From NCBI RefSeq assembly GCF_030553055.1, contig NZ_CP130713.1:2914001-2978000 (forward strand): a DNA stretch of 64,000 bases, in the 5' to 3' direction. The translations under genes were made by a program, and so were the position numbers. Numbering within the stretch: position 1 is the first letter of the stretch; every line of letters begins with the position of its first letter. The notes under the pieces were generated by a model. That model saw nothing but the letters and a program-made list of their open reading frames with translations. It ran no database searches and had not been told where the DNA came from. The stretch is from Streptomyces sp. XD-27 (GTDB taxonomy: Bacteria; Actinomycetota; Actinomycetes; Streptomycetales; Streptomycetaceae). This document shows positions 45,398-52,813 of the stretch, piece by piece.

Positions 45398-46694
45398 GGG
45401 CGGCGGGGCGGTGGGAGGCGGCGCTGCGGGAATGCGTCTCCGCGGGGAAGACCCACGCCCGGAAGAGCAGGAAGCGCAGGACGGTCGCGGCGAGGTTGGC
45501 CGCGATCAGGACGGCCAGTTCGGTGCCGTGGCCCGGGGCTCCCCCGGCCGCGTCGAGCGCGGCGAGGGAGCCGCTGGTCAGCGCGAGGCCGATGCCGAAC
45601 ACGACCAGGCCCTGGGCCTGGTGGCGGACGGCGCGGTCGCGGCCACGTACCCCGAAGGTGAGCCTCCGGTTGGCGGCGGTGTTGCCGAGCGCCGACAGCA
45701 GCAGCGCCAGCGCGTTGGCGGTCTGCGGGCCCGTACCCGTCCGGAGGAGGGAGTACAGCAGCAGGTAGCACAGGGTGCTCAGGGCGCCGACCACGCAGAA
45801 GCCGACCAGTTGGCGGGGCAGTCCGCCCGGCACACCGGACAGGTCGCGGTCCCGCGGGTCGTCGCCGAAGGGACGGCGCAGCCGGTCCAGCGGCAGCGCG
45901 CCGGTGACCAGCGCGCGCCCCACCCGCCACACTCCCTTCAGGTCGTCGGTCGCCGTCCTGACGATGTGGACGGCGCTGTTCGGGTCGTCGACCCAGTCGA
46001 CGGGCACCTCGTGGATGCGCAGCCCGGCCCGCTCGGCGAGCACCAGCATCTCGGTGTCGAAGAACCAGCCGGTGTCCTCGATCATCGGCAGCAGCCGCTC
46101 CGCGACGTCCTTCCGGATCGCCTTGAACCCGCACTGCGCGTCGGAGAAGCGGGCGGCGAGCGAGCCGCGCAGGATCAGGTTGTACGCACGCGAGATGAAC
46201 TCCCGCTTCGGCCCGCGCACGACCCGCGAACCGCGCGACAGCCGAGAGCCGATCGCCAGGTCGGAGTGGCCGGAGATGAGCGGGGCGACCAGCGGCAGCA
46301 GCGCGTTCAGGTCGGTCGACAAGTCGACGTCCATGTAGGCGAGGACGGGCGCGTCCGACAGCGACCACACGGTGCGCAGCGCGCGCCCGCGGCCCTTCTG
46401 CTCCAGCCGGACTGCCGTGACCTCCGCGACCTGGTCGTCCAGCCGGGCCGCAACCTGGGGGGTGCGGTCCGTGCTCGCGTTGTCCGCGATGGTGATCCGG
46501 AAGGGGTACGGGAAGGTGCGCACGAGGTGGTCGTGCAGGCGGCGCACGCACCGTTCGAGGTCGGTTTCCTCGTTGTGGACGGGGATCACGACATCGAGCA
46601 CCGGCTCGCGCCGGCCGACCCTCACGTGCTCCCGTGCGGGCAGGGTCTGCGGTGGTGTCTCGGGCGGTGCCGCGAGAGGGGTCTGGGTTCGCAT
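45384..46694 (-). CDS. GT2 glycosyltransferase fused to GtrA-like flippase domain
   Basis: 436 residues. The GT-A domain has VLDVVIPVHNEETDLERCVR, the DVDLSTDLNALLPL metal/sugar motif and GFKAIRKDVAERLLP, as in dolichol-phosphate mannose synthase-like enzymes. The C-terminal GtrA domain has four hydrophobic helices (LVGFCVVGALSTLCYLLLYS, TANALALLLSALGNTAANRR). Such fusions make and translocate undecaprenyl-phosphate sugars. It lies 25 bp after the kinase gene and overlaps the GT39 gene, so all four are one operon. The start is ATG 46692-46694. Confidence 0.9.
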   Translation of the reverse strand: MRTQTPLAAPPETPPQTLPAREHVRVGRREPVLDVVIPVHNEETDLERCVRRLHDHLVRTFPYPFRITIADNASTDRTPQVAARLDDQVAEVTAVRLEQKGRGRALRTVWSLSDAPVLAYMDVDLSTDLNALLPLVAPLISGHSDLAIGSRLSRGSRVVRGPKREFISRAYNLILRGSLAARFSDAQCGFKAIRKDVAERLLPMIEDTGWFFDTEMLVLAERAGLRIHEVPVDWVDDPNSAVHIVRTATDDLKGVWRVGRALVTGALPLDRLRRPFGDDPRDRDLSGVPGGLPRQLVGFCVVGALSTLCYLLLYSLLRTGTGPQTANALALLLSALGNTAANRRLTFGVRGRDRAVRHQAQGLVVFGIGLALTSGSLAALDAAGGAPGHGTELAVLIAANLAATVLRFLLFRAWVFPAETHSRSAASHRPAAHDNH

Positions 46695-46719
46695 GGGCCG
46701 AGACTCGGCGGCGGCGCTG

Positions 46720-48333
46720 TCACGGCCGTGTGGTCAGCCTGTGCCCTGGCTGTGAGTGCGTCGCAGGCAGGTGAGCGGGCAGTTGACCGGGCAGGTGAAC
46801 AGCGAAGACGGTGCGGCCCGGCACGCTGTCCACGGTCACCTGGCCACCATGCGCCGCCACCACCGCGGCCACGATCGCCAGGCCCAGACCGGTGGACCCG
46901 GCGGCCCGCGAGCGGGAGGCGTCGCCGCGGGCGAAGCGCTCGAAGACGTGCGGGAGGAGGTCGGGCGGGATGCCGGGGCCGTCGTCCTGGACCTCCAGCG
47001 AGACGTACGGGGTGTACGGGGCCTTCCGCCGTACGCGCGCGGTGACCGTCGTCCCGGGCGGGGTGTGCGTACGGGCGTTGGCGAGGAGGTTGACCAGGAC
47101 CTGGCGCAGCCGGGCGTCGTCGCCGTACACCGCCGCGGGCTCGTCGGGCAGCTCCAGCCACCACGTGTGGTCGGGCCCGGCGGCCCGCGCGTCGCTGACG
47201 GCGTCCACCACCAGGGGCGAGAGGTCGACCTCCGCGCGCGCGAGCGGGCGGCCGGCGTCCAGCCGGGCGAGCAGCAGCAGGTCCTCGACCAGGCCGGTCA
47301 TCCTGGCCGCCTCGGACTCGACCCGGCCCAGGGCGTACTGAGTCTCCGGGCCGATCTCCTCGCGCCCGCGCCGGGTCAGTTCGGCGTATCCGCGGATGGA
47401 GGCGAGCGGCGTACGCAGCTCATGGCTGGCGTCGGCGACGAACTGGCGCACCCGCGTCTCGCTCTCCTGGCGGGCGGCGAGCGCCGAACCGACGTGTCCG
47501 AGCATGCGGTTGAGGGCCGAGCCGACCTGCCCGACCTCGGTGCGCGGGTCGGCCTCCGACTCCGGTACGCGCTCGTGGAGGGCCACCTCGCCGCTGTGCA
47601 GGGGGAGTTCGGAGACGCGGGCGGCGGTCGCGGCGACCCGGCGCAGGGGGCGCAGTGCGACGGTGACCGTCGCGGCACCCGCGATCGCCGCGGCGACCAG
47701 CCCGGCGCCGGCGACGCAGACCTCCACGAGGACCAGGGCGTTGACGGTGTCCTCCACCTCGTACAGCGGATAGGCGAGAAGGAGCCTGCCGTCCTGGCTC
47801 GCCTGGGCGCGGTAGCTCCCGAGGCCGGGCAGGTCCAGGGTGTGCACCCCGCCGTCCAGCGGGACCGATCCGAGCGCCTCCCGTTGGGCGCCGGTCAGGT
47901 CGTCCAGCTGTTCCGAGGGGTTGAAGGTGGGGCCGGGGGCCGTGTCGTTGAGCTTCCTGGCGTCGGTGATCCCGCCGCCGGGCGACAGGCGGGCGCCGAC
48001 CGTGTTCACGAGCTGCCCGGGCCGGGCGACGAAGTTCATGTCGCTGCGGTTCGCCCCGTCGCGGTTCGGCCCGCCCTGGGCGCCGACGACGGCCGTCCGC
48101 AGGTCGTCGTCCACCTGCCCCTGGAGGTAGGAGTGCAGGGCGATGGCCGTGACCCAGCCGATCACGGCGCAGACGACTCCGATCAGCACGACGGACGAGA
48201 CGACGAGGCGGGTGCGCAGCGACCAGCGCAGCCGCGCGGCGCGCTTCGCGCGCGGCGGGCGGGGCGGGCGGGCCGGGGGGAGGTGGGCGGGCGGCGCGGC
48301 GGCGCCCGGCGCGCTCGCGGGCGGGTGCACCAC
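46720..48333 (-). CDS. Sensor histidine kinase (HAMP, HisKA, HATPase)
   Basis: 537 residues. There are two membrane segments (LVVSSVVLIGVVCAVIGWVT and VCVAGAGLVAAAIAGAATVT) around an extracytoplasmic sensor region of about 150 residues, then HAMP, then the H box RQFVADASHELRTPLASIRG with the phospho-accepting His. The ATPase domain has the N box VNLLANARTHTPPG, DDGPGIPPDLLPHVFERFAR and GSTGLGLAIVAAVVAAHGG. It is partner to the response regulator whose stop lies 4 bp upstream, and it is co-transcribed with two glycosyltransferase genes, suggesting control of a cell-surface glycan. The Pro/Ala-rich N-terminus makes the start uncertain. Confidence 0.93.
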   Translation of the reverse strand: MVHPPASAPGAAAPPAHLPPARPPRPPRAKRAARLRWSLRTRLVVSSVVLIGVVCAVIGWVTAIALHSYLQGQVDDDLRTAVVGAQGGPNRDGANRSDMNFVARPGQLVNTVGARLSPGGGITDARKLNDTAPGPTFNPSEQLDDLTGAQREALGSVPLDGGVHTLDLPGLGSYRAQASQDGRLLLAYPLYEVEDTVNALVLVEVCVAGAGLVAAAIAGAATVTVALRPLRRVAATAARVSELPLHSGEVALHERVPESEADPRTEVGQVGSALNRMLGHVGSALAARQESETRVRQFVADASHELRTPLASIRGYAELTRRGREEIGPETQYALGRVESEAARMTGLVEDLLLLARLDAGRPLARAEVDLSPLVVDAVSDARAAGPDHTWWLELPDEPAAVYGDDARLRQVLVNLLANARTHTPPGTTVTARVRRKAPYTPYVSLEVQDDGPGIPPDLLPHVFERFARGDASRSRAAGSTGLGLAIVAAVVAAHGGQVTVDSVPGRTVFAVHLPGQLPAHLPATHSQPGHRLTTRP

Positions 48334-48337
48334 GCGC

Positions 48338-49084
48338 CTACTCCCCCGGCTTGATCAGGTACCCGGCTCCGCGCCGGGTGTGGATCATGGGGCTGCGCCC
48401 GGCGTCGATCTTCCGGCGCAGGTAGGAGATGTAGAGCTCGACGACGTTGGCCTGGCCGCCGAAGTCGTAACTCCAGACCCGGTCGAGGATCTGCGCCTTG
48501 CTGAGCACGCGGCGCGGGTTGCGCATCAGATAGCGCAGCAGCTCGAACTCGGTCGCGGTGAGATGGACCTCCTGGCCGGCCCGCGACACTTCGTGGCTGT
48601 CCTCGTCCAGGACCAGGTCGCCGACGGTCAGCAGCGACGCGCCGCGCGCGGCCGCGGCGCCCGAGCGGCGCAGCAGACCGCGCAGCCGGGCCACGACCTC
48701 CTCCAGGCTGAACGGCTTGGTGACGTAGTCGTCGCCGCCCGCCGTCAGCCCGGCGATCCGGTCCTCGACGGCGTCTTTCGCGGTGAGGAAGAGCACCGGG
48801 ATGTCCGGCAGCTCGGCGCGCAGCCGCCCCAGGACGGCCAGTCCGTCCATGTCGGGCAGCATGATGTCCAGGACGACGGCGTCCGGGCGGAAGTCGCGGG
48901 CGGTCCGGACGGCCTCGGCTCCGTCGCCCGCGGCGCGGGCGTCCCAGCCCTCGTAGCGCAACGCCATCGACAGCAGGTCGGCCAGTGCCGACTCGTCGTC
49001 CACCACCAGGACGCGGACGGGGCTCCCGTCGGGTCGCAGCAGCTCGGAATGCCCACGGGGCGAGGTCGCCTTCATGCTCCTCAC
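48338..49084 (-). CDS. OmpR/PhoB-type response regulator
   Basis: 248 residues. The receiver domain has VLVVDDESALADLLSMAL, the phosphorylated Asp in DAVVLDIMLPDMDG, and FLTAKDAVEDRIAG with KPF. The winged-helix domain reads HLTATEFELLRYLMRNPRRV and ANVVELYISYLRRKIDAG. GTG 49082-49084 and ATG 49073-49075 are both possible starts; neither has an ideally spaced ribosome site. It is the first gene of the RR-kinase-GT2/GtrA-GT39 operon. Confidence 0.93.
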   Translation of the reverse strand: MRSMKATSPRGHSELLRPDGSPVRVLVVDDESALADLLSMALRYEGWDARAAGDGAEAVRTARDFRPDAVVLDIMLPDMDGLAVLGRLRAELPDIPVLFLTAKDAVEDRIAGLTAGGDDYVTKPFSLEEVVARLRGLLRRSGAAAARGASLLTVGDLVLDEDSHEVSRAGQEVHLTATEFELLRYLMRNPRRVLSKAQILDRVWSYDFGGQANVVELYISYLRRKIDAGRSPMIHTRRGAGYLIKPGE

Positions 49085-49148
49085 CCTCGGGCGGCGACCT
49101 GAGAGGCTCCTTTGCCTTGTCTGTGAATCTCCTGAGAATCCCGTGCGA

Positions 49149-49610
49149 CTACGGGAGGTCGCTGTCCCCGCCCAGGTTGGCGATCATGCGACGCAGGACG
49201 TTGAGTGCCGCCACGTACTCCTCCGTGGCGATGCCCTGGTGCATCTGCTCGTGCACCCGCGCGTTGCGCTCCCTGGCGCGCAGCCGCCCCGCCTCTCCGG
49301 CCTCGGTCAGAGTGAGCGTGAGGGTTCCGCCGTCCTCCGTCATCCATCCGCGCGCGACCAGGTCGTCGAAGACCTCGCCGAAGTCGATGCCGAGGTCGTC
49401 GAACCGGACCAGCTTCTCGGCGAGCGCGGGGCGGGTCCACGTACCGGGTGCGCCCGCGACGTGGTTGAGCGTCCACCAGTGCGGCTGGGTCAGCTGCTCC
49501 ACGGCCAGCTGCGCGCGCAGGCTCCCCACCACGGCCTGGGAGGCCGCGCCGCTCCAGTAGCCGACGGGCTGCGCGGCCAGTTCCTCCTGGGTGTACTCCT
49601 TGATGTCCAT
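49149..49610 (-). CDS. MarR-like winged-helix regulator
   Basis: 153 residues. An N-terminal helical segment (GYWSGAASQAVVGSLRAQLA, TQPHWWTLNHV) precedes a winged-helix region (LVRFDDLGIDFGEVFDDLVA, RGWMTEDGGTLTLTLTEAGE) and a long C-terminal helix (RARERNARVHEQMHQGIATE). This fits MarR-like proteins common in Streptomyces. ATG 49608-49610 lies about 10 bp from the -10 element, so the mRNA may be nearly leaderless. The operator at 49628-49641 suggests autoregulation. Confidence 0.78.
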   Translation of the reverse strand: MDIKEYTQEELAAQPVGYWSGAASQAVVGSLRAQLAVEQLTQPHWWTLNHVAGAPGTWTRPALAEKLVRFDDLGIDFGEVFDDLVARGWMTEDGGTLTLTLTEAGEAGRLRARERNARVHEQMHQGIATEEYVAALNVLRRMIANLGGDSDLP

Positions 49611-49619
49611 GCGAAGACC

Positions 49620-49647
49620 GTAGAAGTTCAACCAAGGTTGAGGTCAA
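49620..49647 (-). promoter_or_regulatory. Promoter with operator for the MarR-like gene
   Basis: On the minus strand, -35 TTGACC (49647-49642), a 16-bp spacer that contains the dyad TCAACC-TT-GGTTGA (49641-49628), and -10 TTCTAC (49625-49620). A repressor bound to the dyad would block the polymerase. The start codon follows about 10 bp after the -10 element. Confidence 0.6.
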
Positions 49648-49706
49648 GGTGCGAGAGCGCCGGACGGGCTCGGGGACGCCCGGGAAGCCCGCCCGGCGCG
49701 GGCACA

Positions 49707-50363
49707 CTAGGAGCCCGGGACCGCTCCCGCGCTCTTGGCGAAGACGTCCTCCACCGTCAGCGGCTTGTCCGCGGCGGCCGTCCGGGGGCGCGCCTTGGCG
49801 GCCGGGCCGAGTTCCCGGGCCGCCTCCGGGTCGCGGGGCGTCTTCAGGGCGCCGTTCTCCACGCCGACGACGCAGCTGCCGGCCGAGGCGCAGCGGTAGA
49901 CCGGCCCGTCCGGGCCCTCGTACCAGGCGCTGAGGTAGAAGACGTAACTCCCCTTGGGCAGGCCGCCCACGACGTCGGACAGCTCGTCACCGGGGTGCCG
50001 GGTGAACTCCACCACGGCCCGCTCGACCCCCGGGTCGCTCGACCGCTCGACCTTGATGGCGACGTTGGACGTGCGGTTCGGCGGCTTGTCCTTCTCGCTG
50101 TAGTCCCGGCCCTCCGTGGCCCCCGAGACCGTGCCGAGGACGACGAGGTCCGAACGCGCCGCGACGTCGGTGACGCTCGCGGGCGGTGCGGCCTCGAGCC
50201 CGGCGGCGCTCGCGTGCGCCGCCCAGAACCCCGTTTCGCCGCCGGCCTTCGTCTCCTGCTTGGCCTCCTGCGTGTTCGACGAGCAGGCGGCCGCGCCCAG
50301 CATGACGGCGGCGGCGGTGGCCACCGCGCCGGCGACCGGAGCGATTCGCGTACGGATACGCAT
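49707..50363 (-). CDS. Predicted lipoprotein (218 aa)
   Basis: The signal peptide ends in the lipobox LGAAAC followed by SSNTQEAKQ, so the mature protein is lipid-anchored outside the membrane. The mature domain has ARSDLVVLGTVSGATEG and VAIKVERSSDPGVERAVVEF, then GSYVFYLSAWYEGPDGPVYR, a beta-rich fold seen in proteins annotated as hypothetical. It starts 21 bp after the metzincin gene and is probably co-transcribed with it, which could make it a partner or inhibitor. ATG 50361-50363 is used. Confidence 0.8.
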   Translation of the reverse strand: MRIRTRIAPVAGAVATAAAVMLGAAACSSNTQEAKQETKAGGETGFWAAHASAAGLEAAPPASVTDVAARSDLVVLGTVSGATEGRDYSEKDKPPNRTSNVAIKVERSSDPGVERAVVEFTRHPGDELSDVVGGLPKGSYVFYLSAWYEGPDGPVYRCASAGSCVVGVENGALKTPRDPEAARELGPAAKARPRTAAADKPLTVEDVFAKSAGAVPGS

Positions 50364-50384
50364 CAGATGCTCTCCCTCTCCGGC

Positions 50385-50939
50385 TCAGTAGTGACCGTTG
50401 ATGTGGTTCTTGTCGTGCTTCGAGTAGTACAGGTGGTCCGGCTGGGCCCGCTCGCAGGAGCGGTTGGCGAACGAGTAGTCGCTGTTCTTGCCGGAGAGGT
50501 GGTGCAGGCCCACGCTGTGCCCGATCTCGTGGCACCCGACGGCCTTGTAGTTGTCGTGCGGCTTCTTGCGGTTGATGACGATGGCGTGCTGCTCGCACTT
50601 GTCCGAGCCCGGCGTGACCCGCTTGACGCAGGTGGTCCAGGCGTAATAGCGGACCTGGTCCCCGGTGGGGTTGAAGGTGCCGACGGTCCACACGTCGACC
50701 TTCGGGTCGTACCGGTTGGTCACGCTGGTCGTCATGTCGGTGGGCGCCAGCGCCTTGGTGCGCGCGAACTCGAACGCCGACTTCTGCGCCGACGTCAGGT
50801 CCCTGCCGTAGTAGAACGAGTGCGCCTTGTTGTCGGCGACCTTCGGGCCGAAGTTGGTGGCCGATGCCGGCTGCACCGTCGTCAGCGCCAGGCCGACGGC
50901 GGCGCCGAGAACGGCAAACGTGCGTATGGGACGTTTCAT
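50385..50939 (-). CDS. Secreted metzincin-type zinc protease (snapalysin/matrixin-like)
   Basis: 184 residues. A signal peptide (MKRPIRTFAVLGAAVGLALT to about PASA) is followed by a compact domain. The zinc motif GCHEIGHSVGLHHLSG is HExxHxxGxxH, the metzincin signature, near residue 138. There are four cysteines. At about 155 mature residues it is near the minimum size for an active metzincin and close to the streptomycete small neutral protease snapalysin. No propeptide is obvious. ATG 50937-50939 is used. Confidence 0.87.
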   Translation of the reverse strand: MKRPIRTFAVLGAAVGLALTTVQPASATNFGPKVADNKAHSFYYGRDLTSAQKSAFEFARTKALAPTDMTTSVTNRYDPKVDVWTVGTFNPTGDQVRYYAWTTCVKRVTPGSDKCEQHAIVINRKKPHDNYKAVGCHEIGHSVGLHHLSGKNSDYSFANRSCERAQPDHLYYSKHDKNHINGHY

Positions 50940-51053
50940 TGGGTTCTCCCCCGAGATACCTCAGTTCAGGCACAGGGGGACGCACGCCTCGCGTGTCACG
51001 ATCCCCCGGGCTGAGCGAAGGGTACACAGTCGCGATGTGCGCGGGACCGCGGG

Positions 51054-51452
51054 CTAGTCCCGGGGGAAGTCCTCACCGGGATAGGCCGGTTCGGGATACG
51101 GCACCGCCTCCACCACCGCGCCCGCCGCGGCCAGCCGCGCCTCCACCTGGCCCCAGTCGGGCCAGCCCTCCCGGAACCGGCGCAGGATCCGGGCGCTCGC
51201 GACGAGCACCACCTCGCACCCCGGCTCGCCGGCCCACTCCAGCACCCTGGGGAGCGTCGGCTGCGTCACCGAGAAGACGCTGCTGCCGACCGGCTCGTAC
51301 CCCCGCTCCTCCGCCAGCCGCGCGCATCTGCCCAACTGCGCGTCCCAGTCCTTCTCGAACTGGCAGTAGGCCGTGATCCGGTCGTCGGCCTCATCGACTT
51401 CCCGCGCCCCGAAGACCAGATAGGTCACCCGCTTGCCGGCGTCCCCGCTCAT
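51054..51452 (-). CDS. Hypothetical protein (132 aa)
   Basis: The N-terminus KRVTYLVFGAREVDEADDRI and the segment LGRCARLAEERGYEPVGSSV resemble the start of a serine-recombinase (resolvase-like) fold, but the catalytic Ser and Arg pattern is absent. The rest (VLEWAGEPGCEVVLVASARI, LRRFREGWPDWGQVEARLA) would fit an alpha/beta domain. I do not assign a function. ATG 51450-51452 is used. Confidence 0.65.
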   Translation of the reverse strand: MSGDAGKRVTYLVFGAREVDEADDRITAYCQFEKDWDAQLGRCARLAEERGYEPVGSSVFSVTQPTLPRVLEWAGEPGCEVVLVASARILRRFREGWPDWGQVEARLAAAGAVVEAVPYPEPAYPGEDFPRD

Positions 51453-51493
51453 GCCGCGAACCCTACTGCCGCCGCCGGGCGCCGGAACACAAG

Positions 51494-51536
51494 CCGCGCC
51501 CGGTCCGCACCCCTGAGGGGTACGGACCGGGCGCGG
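51494..51536 (-). terminator. Extended hairpin terminator after the DUF3039 gene
   Basis: A perfect 14-bp stem (51494-51507 with 51523-51536) capped by an inner ACCCC/GGGGT stem, 70 bp past the DUF3039 stop codon. Three copies of GGTACGCGGTC (51535-51575) follow at its edge. Confidence 0.75.
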
Positions 51537-51606
51537 TACGCGGTCGGTACGCGGTCGTCGCGGTACGCGGTCAACGCCGGGCCGGGAGGCCCGGGCGCGC
51601 GCAGGG

Positions 51607-51900
51607 CTACTTCTTGCCGCCGCCCTTGCCGTCCTTGTCGTTGCCGCCGCCGACGCCCATGCCCTCGAAGATCTCCTTGCACATGGGGCACACGGGATAC
51701 TTCTTCGGGTCGCGGCCCGGGACCCAGACCTTGCCACAGAGGGCGACGACCGGAGATCCGGAGAGCGCGCTCTCCATGATCTTGTCCTTCTGTACGTAGT
51801 GGGCGAAGCGCTCGTGGTCGCCGTCACCGTGCGACACCTGGGGTGTCGGCTCAACGAGGGTCCCCGTACCTGCCCCGCGCTCGGGCTCAAGAGTGCTCAT
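51607..51900 (-). CDS. DUF3039 family protein
   Basis: A 97-residue protein conserved in actinobacteria. The core HERFAHYVQKDKIMESALSG followed by VVALCGKVWVPGRDPKKYPV and CPMCKEIFE contains three cysteines that could bind zinc. The N-terminus is variable, and the C-terminus is a Gly/Lys tail (GGGNDKDGKGGGKK). ATG 51898-51900 is chosen over an ATG three codons upstream. The function is unknown. Confidence 0.88.
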   Translation of the reverse strand: MSTLEPERGAGTGTLVEPTPQVSHGDGDHERFAHYVQKDKIMESALSGSPVVALCGKVWVPGRDPKKYPVCPMCKEIFEGMGVGGGNDKDGKGGGKK

Positions 51901-51957
51901 ACGGACCAAGGGTACTCACGCCCGCGGTACGCGGGGAGCGACCGCCGCGCCCCGGGT

Positions 51958-52563
51958 TCAGTTCAGCGACGGGTCGTCCGGGTACGTCGCCACCATCGCC
52001 AGGTCGCTGCGCTGGCGGCGCAGGACCGAGCGCCACAGGTGCTCGGGGTCTGGGGAGGAGACGTCGCCGGGCTCGGACTCGACCACGTACCACGCGCCCT
52101 CGGACAGCTCCTCCTCCAGCTGGCCCGGGCCCCACCCGGCGTACCCCGCGAAGATCCGCAGGCTGCCGAGCGCCGCGGCCAGGAGTTCCGGTGGGGCCTC
52201 CAGGTCCACCAGGCCGATCGCGCCGTAGACGCGCCGCCAGCCCAGCGGCCCGTCGCCCAGGACCGCCGACGCCTGGCCCGCGCGGTCCTCGCGACCGGCC
52301 TCACCCGGGACGACGGCCACGCCCAGCGCGGAGTCCATGGACACCGGGCCGCCCTGGAAGACGACTCCGGGTTCGCCGGTCAGCGCCGCCCAGGACTCCA
52401 GGATGTCGCCGACTCCCACCGGGGTCGGGCGGTTGAGAACAACCCCGAGCGAGCCCTCCTCGTCATGGTCGAGGAGGAGCACCACCGCGCGGTCGAAGTT
52501 CGGGTCCGCCAGCGCGGGGGTCGCGACAAGCAGCCGTCCTGTGAGCGAGGACACCTCGGTCAT
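51958..52563 (-). CDS. YqgE/AlgH family protein
   Basis: 201 residues. TGRLLVATPALADPNFDRAV, VLLLDHDEEGSLGVVLNRPT, FQGGPVSMDSALGVAVV, FAGYAGWGPGQLEEELSEG and AWYVVESEPGDV are the family signatures. The cellular role is not established. ATG 52561-52563 is used; an upstream ATG (52581) is possible. Confidence 0.93.
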   Translation of the reverse strand: MTEVSSLTGRLLVATPALADPNFDRAVVLLLDHDEEGSLGVVLNRPTPVGVGDILESWAALTGEPGVVFQGGPVSMDSALGVAVVPGEAGREDRAGQASAVLGDGPLGWRRVYGAIGLVDLEAPPELLAAALGSLRIFAGYAGWGPGQLEEELSEGAWYVVESEPGDVSSPDPEHLWRSVLRRQRSDLAMVATYPDDPSLN

Positions 52564-52813
52564 GGCCACATGATCCCCCATATCCCGCCCCCGCGGGGAG
52601 TGGAACCCGGATGAGGCCCGTCAGCGCGGCGGGGGCGTACGACAGCAGCGGCGGCGCACGTCACCGCTCGCCTCCGGCCGCGTACACACCGTATCGAAGG
52701 GGAGGTTTCAGGCAACCTGCGGCACCATTTCGGCCATCGGTCCTGGCGGAGGGGGGCTTCGCGGCCATTACCCTTTTCTTCTGCCCCTGCCCATCCCAGG
52801 AACGCGAGACCAG

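Noticed and set aside
51054..51452. Serine recombinase (resolvase)
   Set aside because: Only a loose resemblance of the N-terminal strand-helix pattern; the catalytic Ser and conserved Arg residues are missing and no DNA-binding domain is present.
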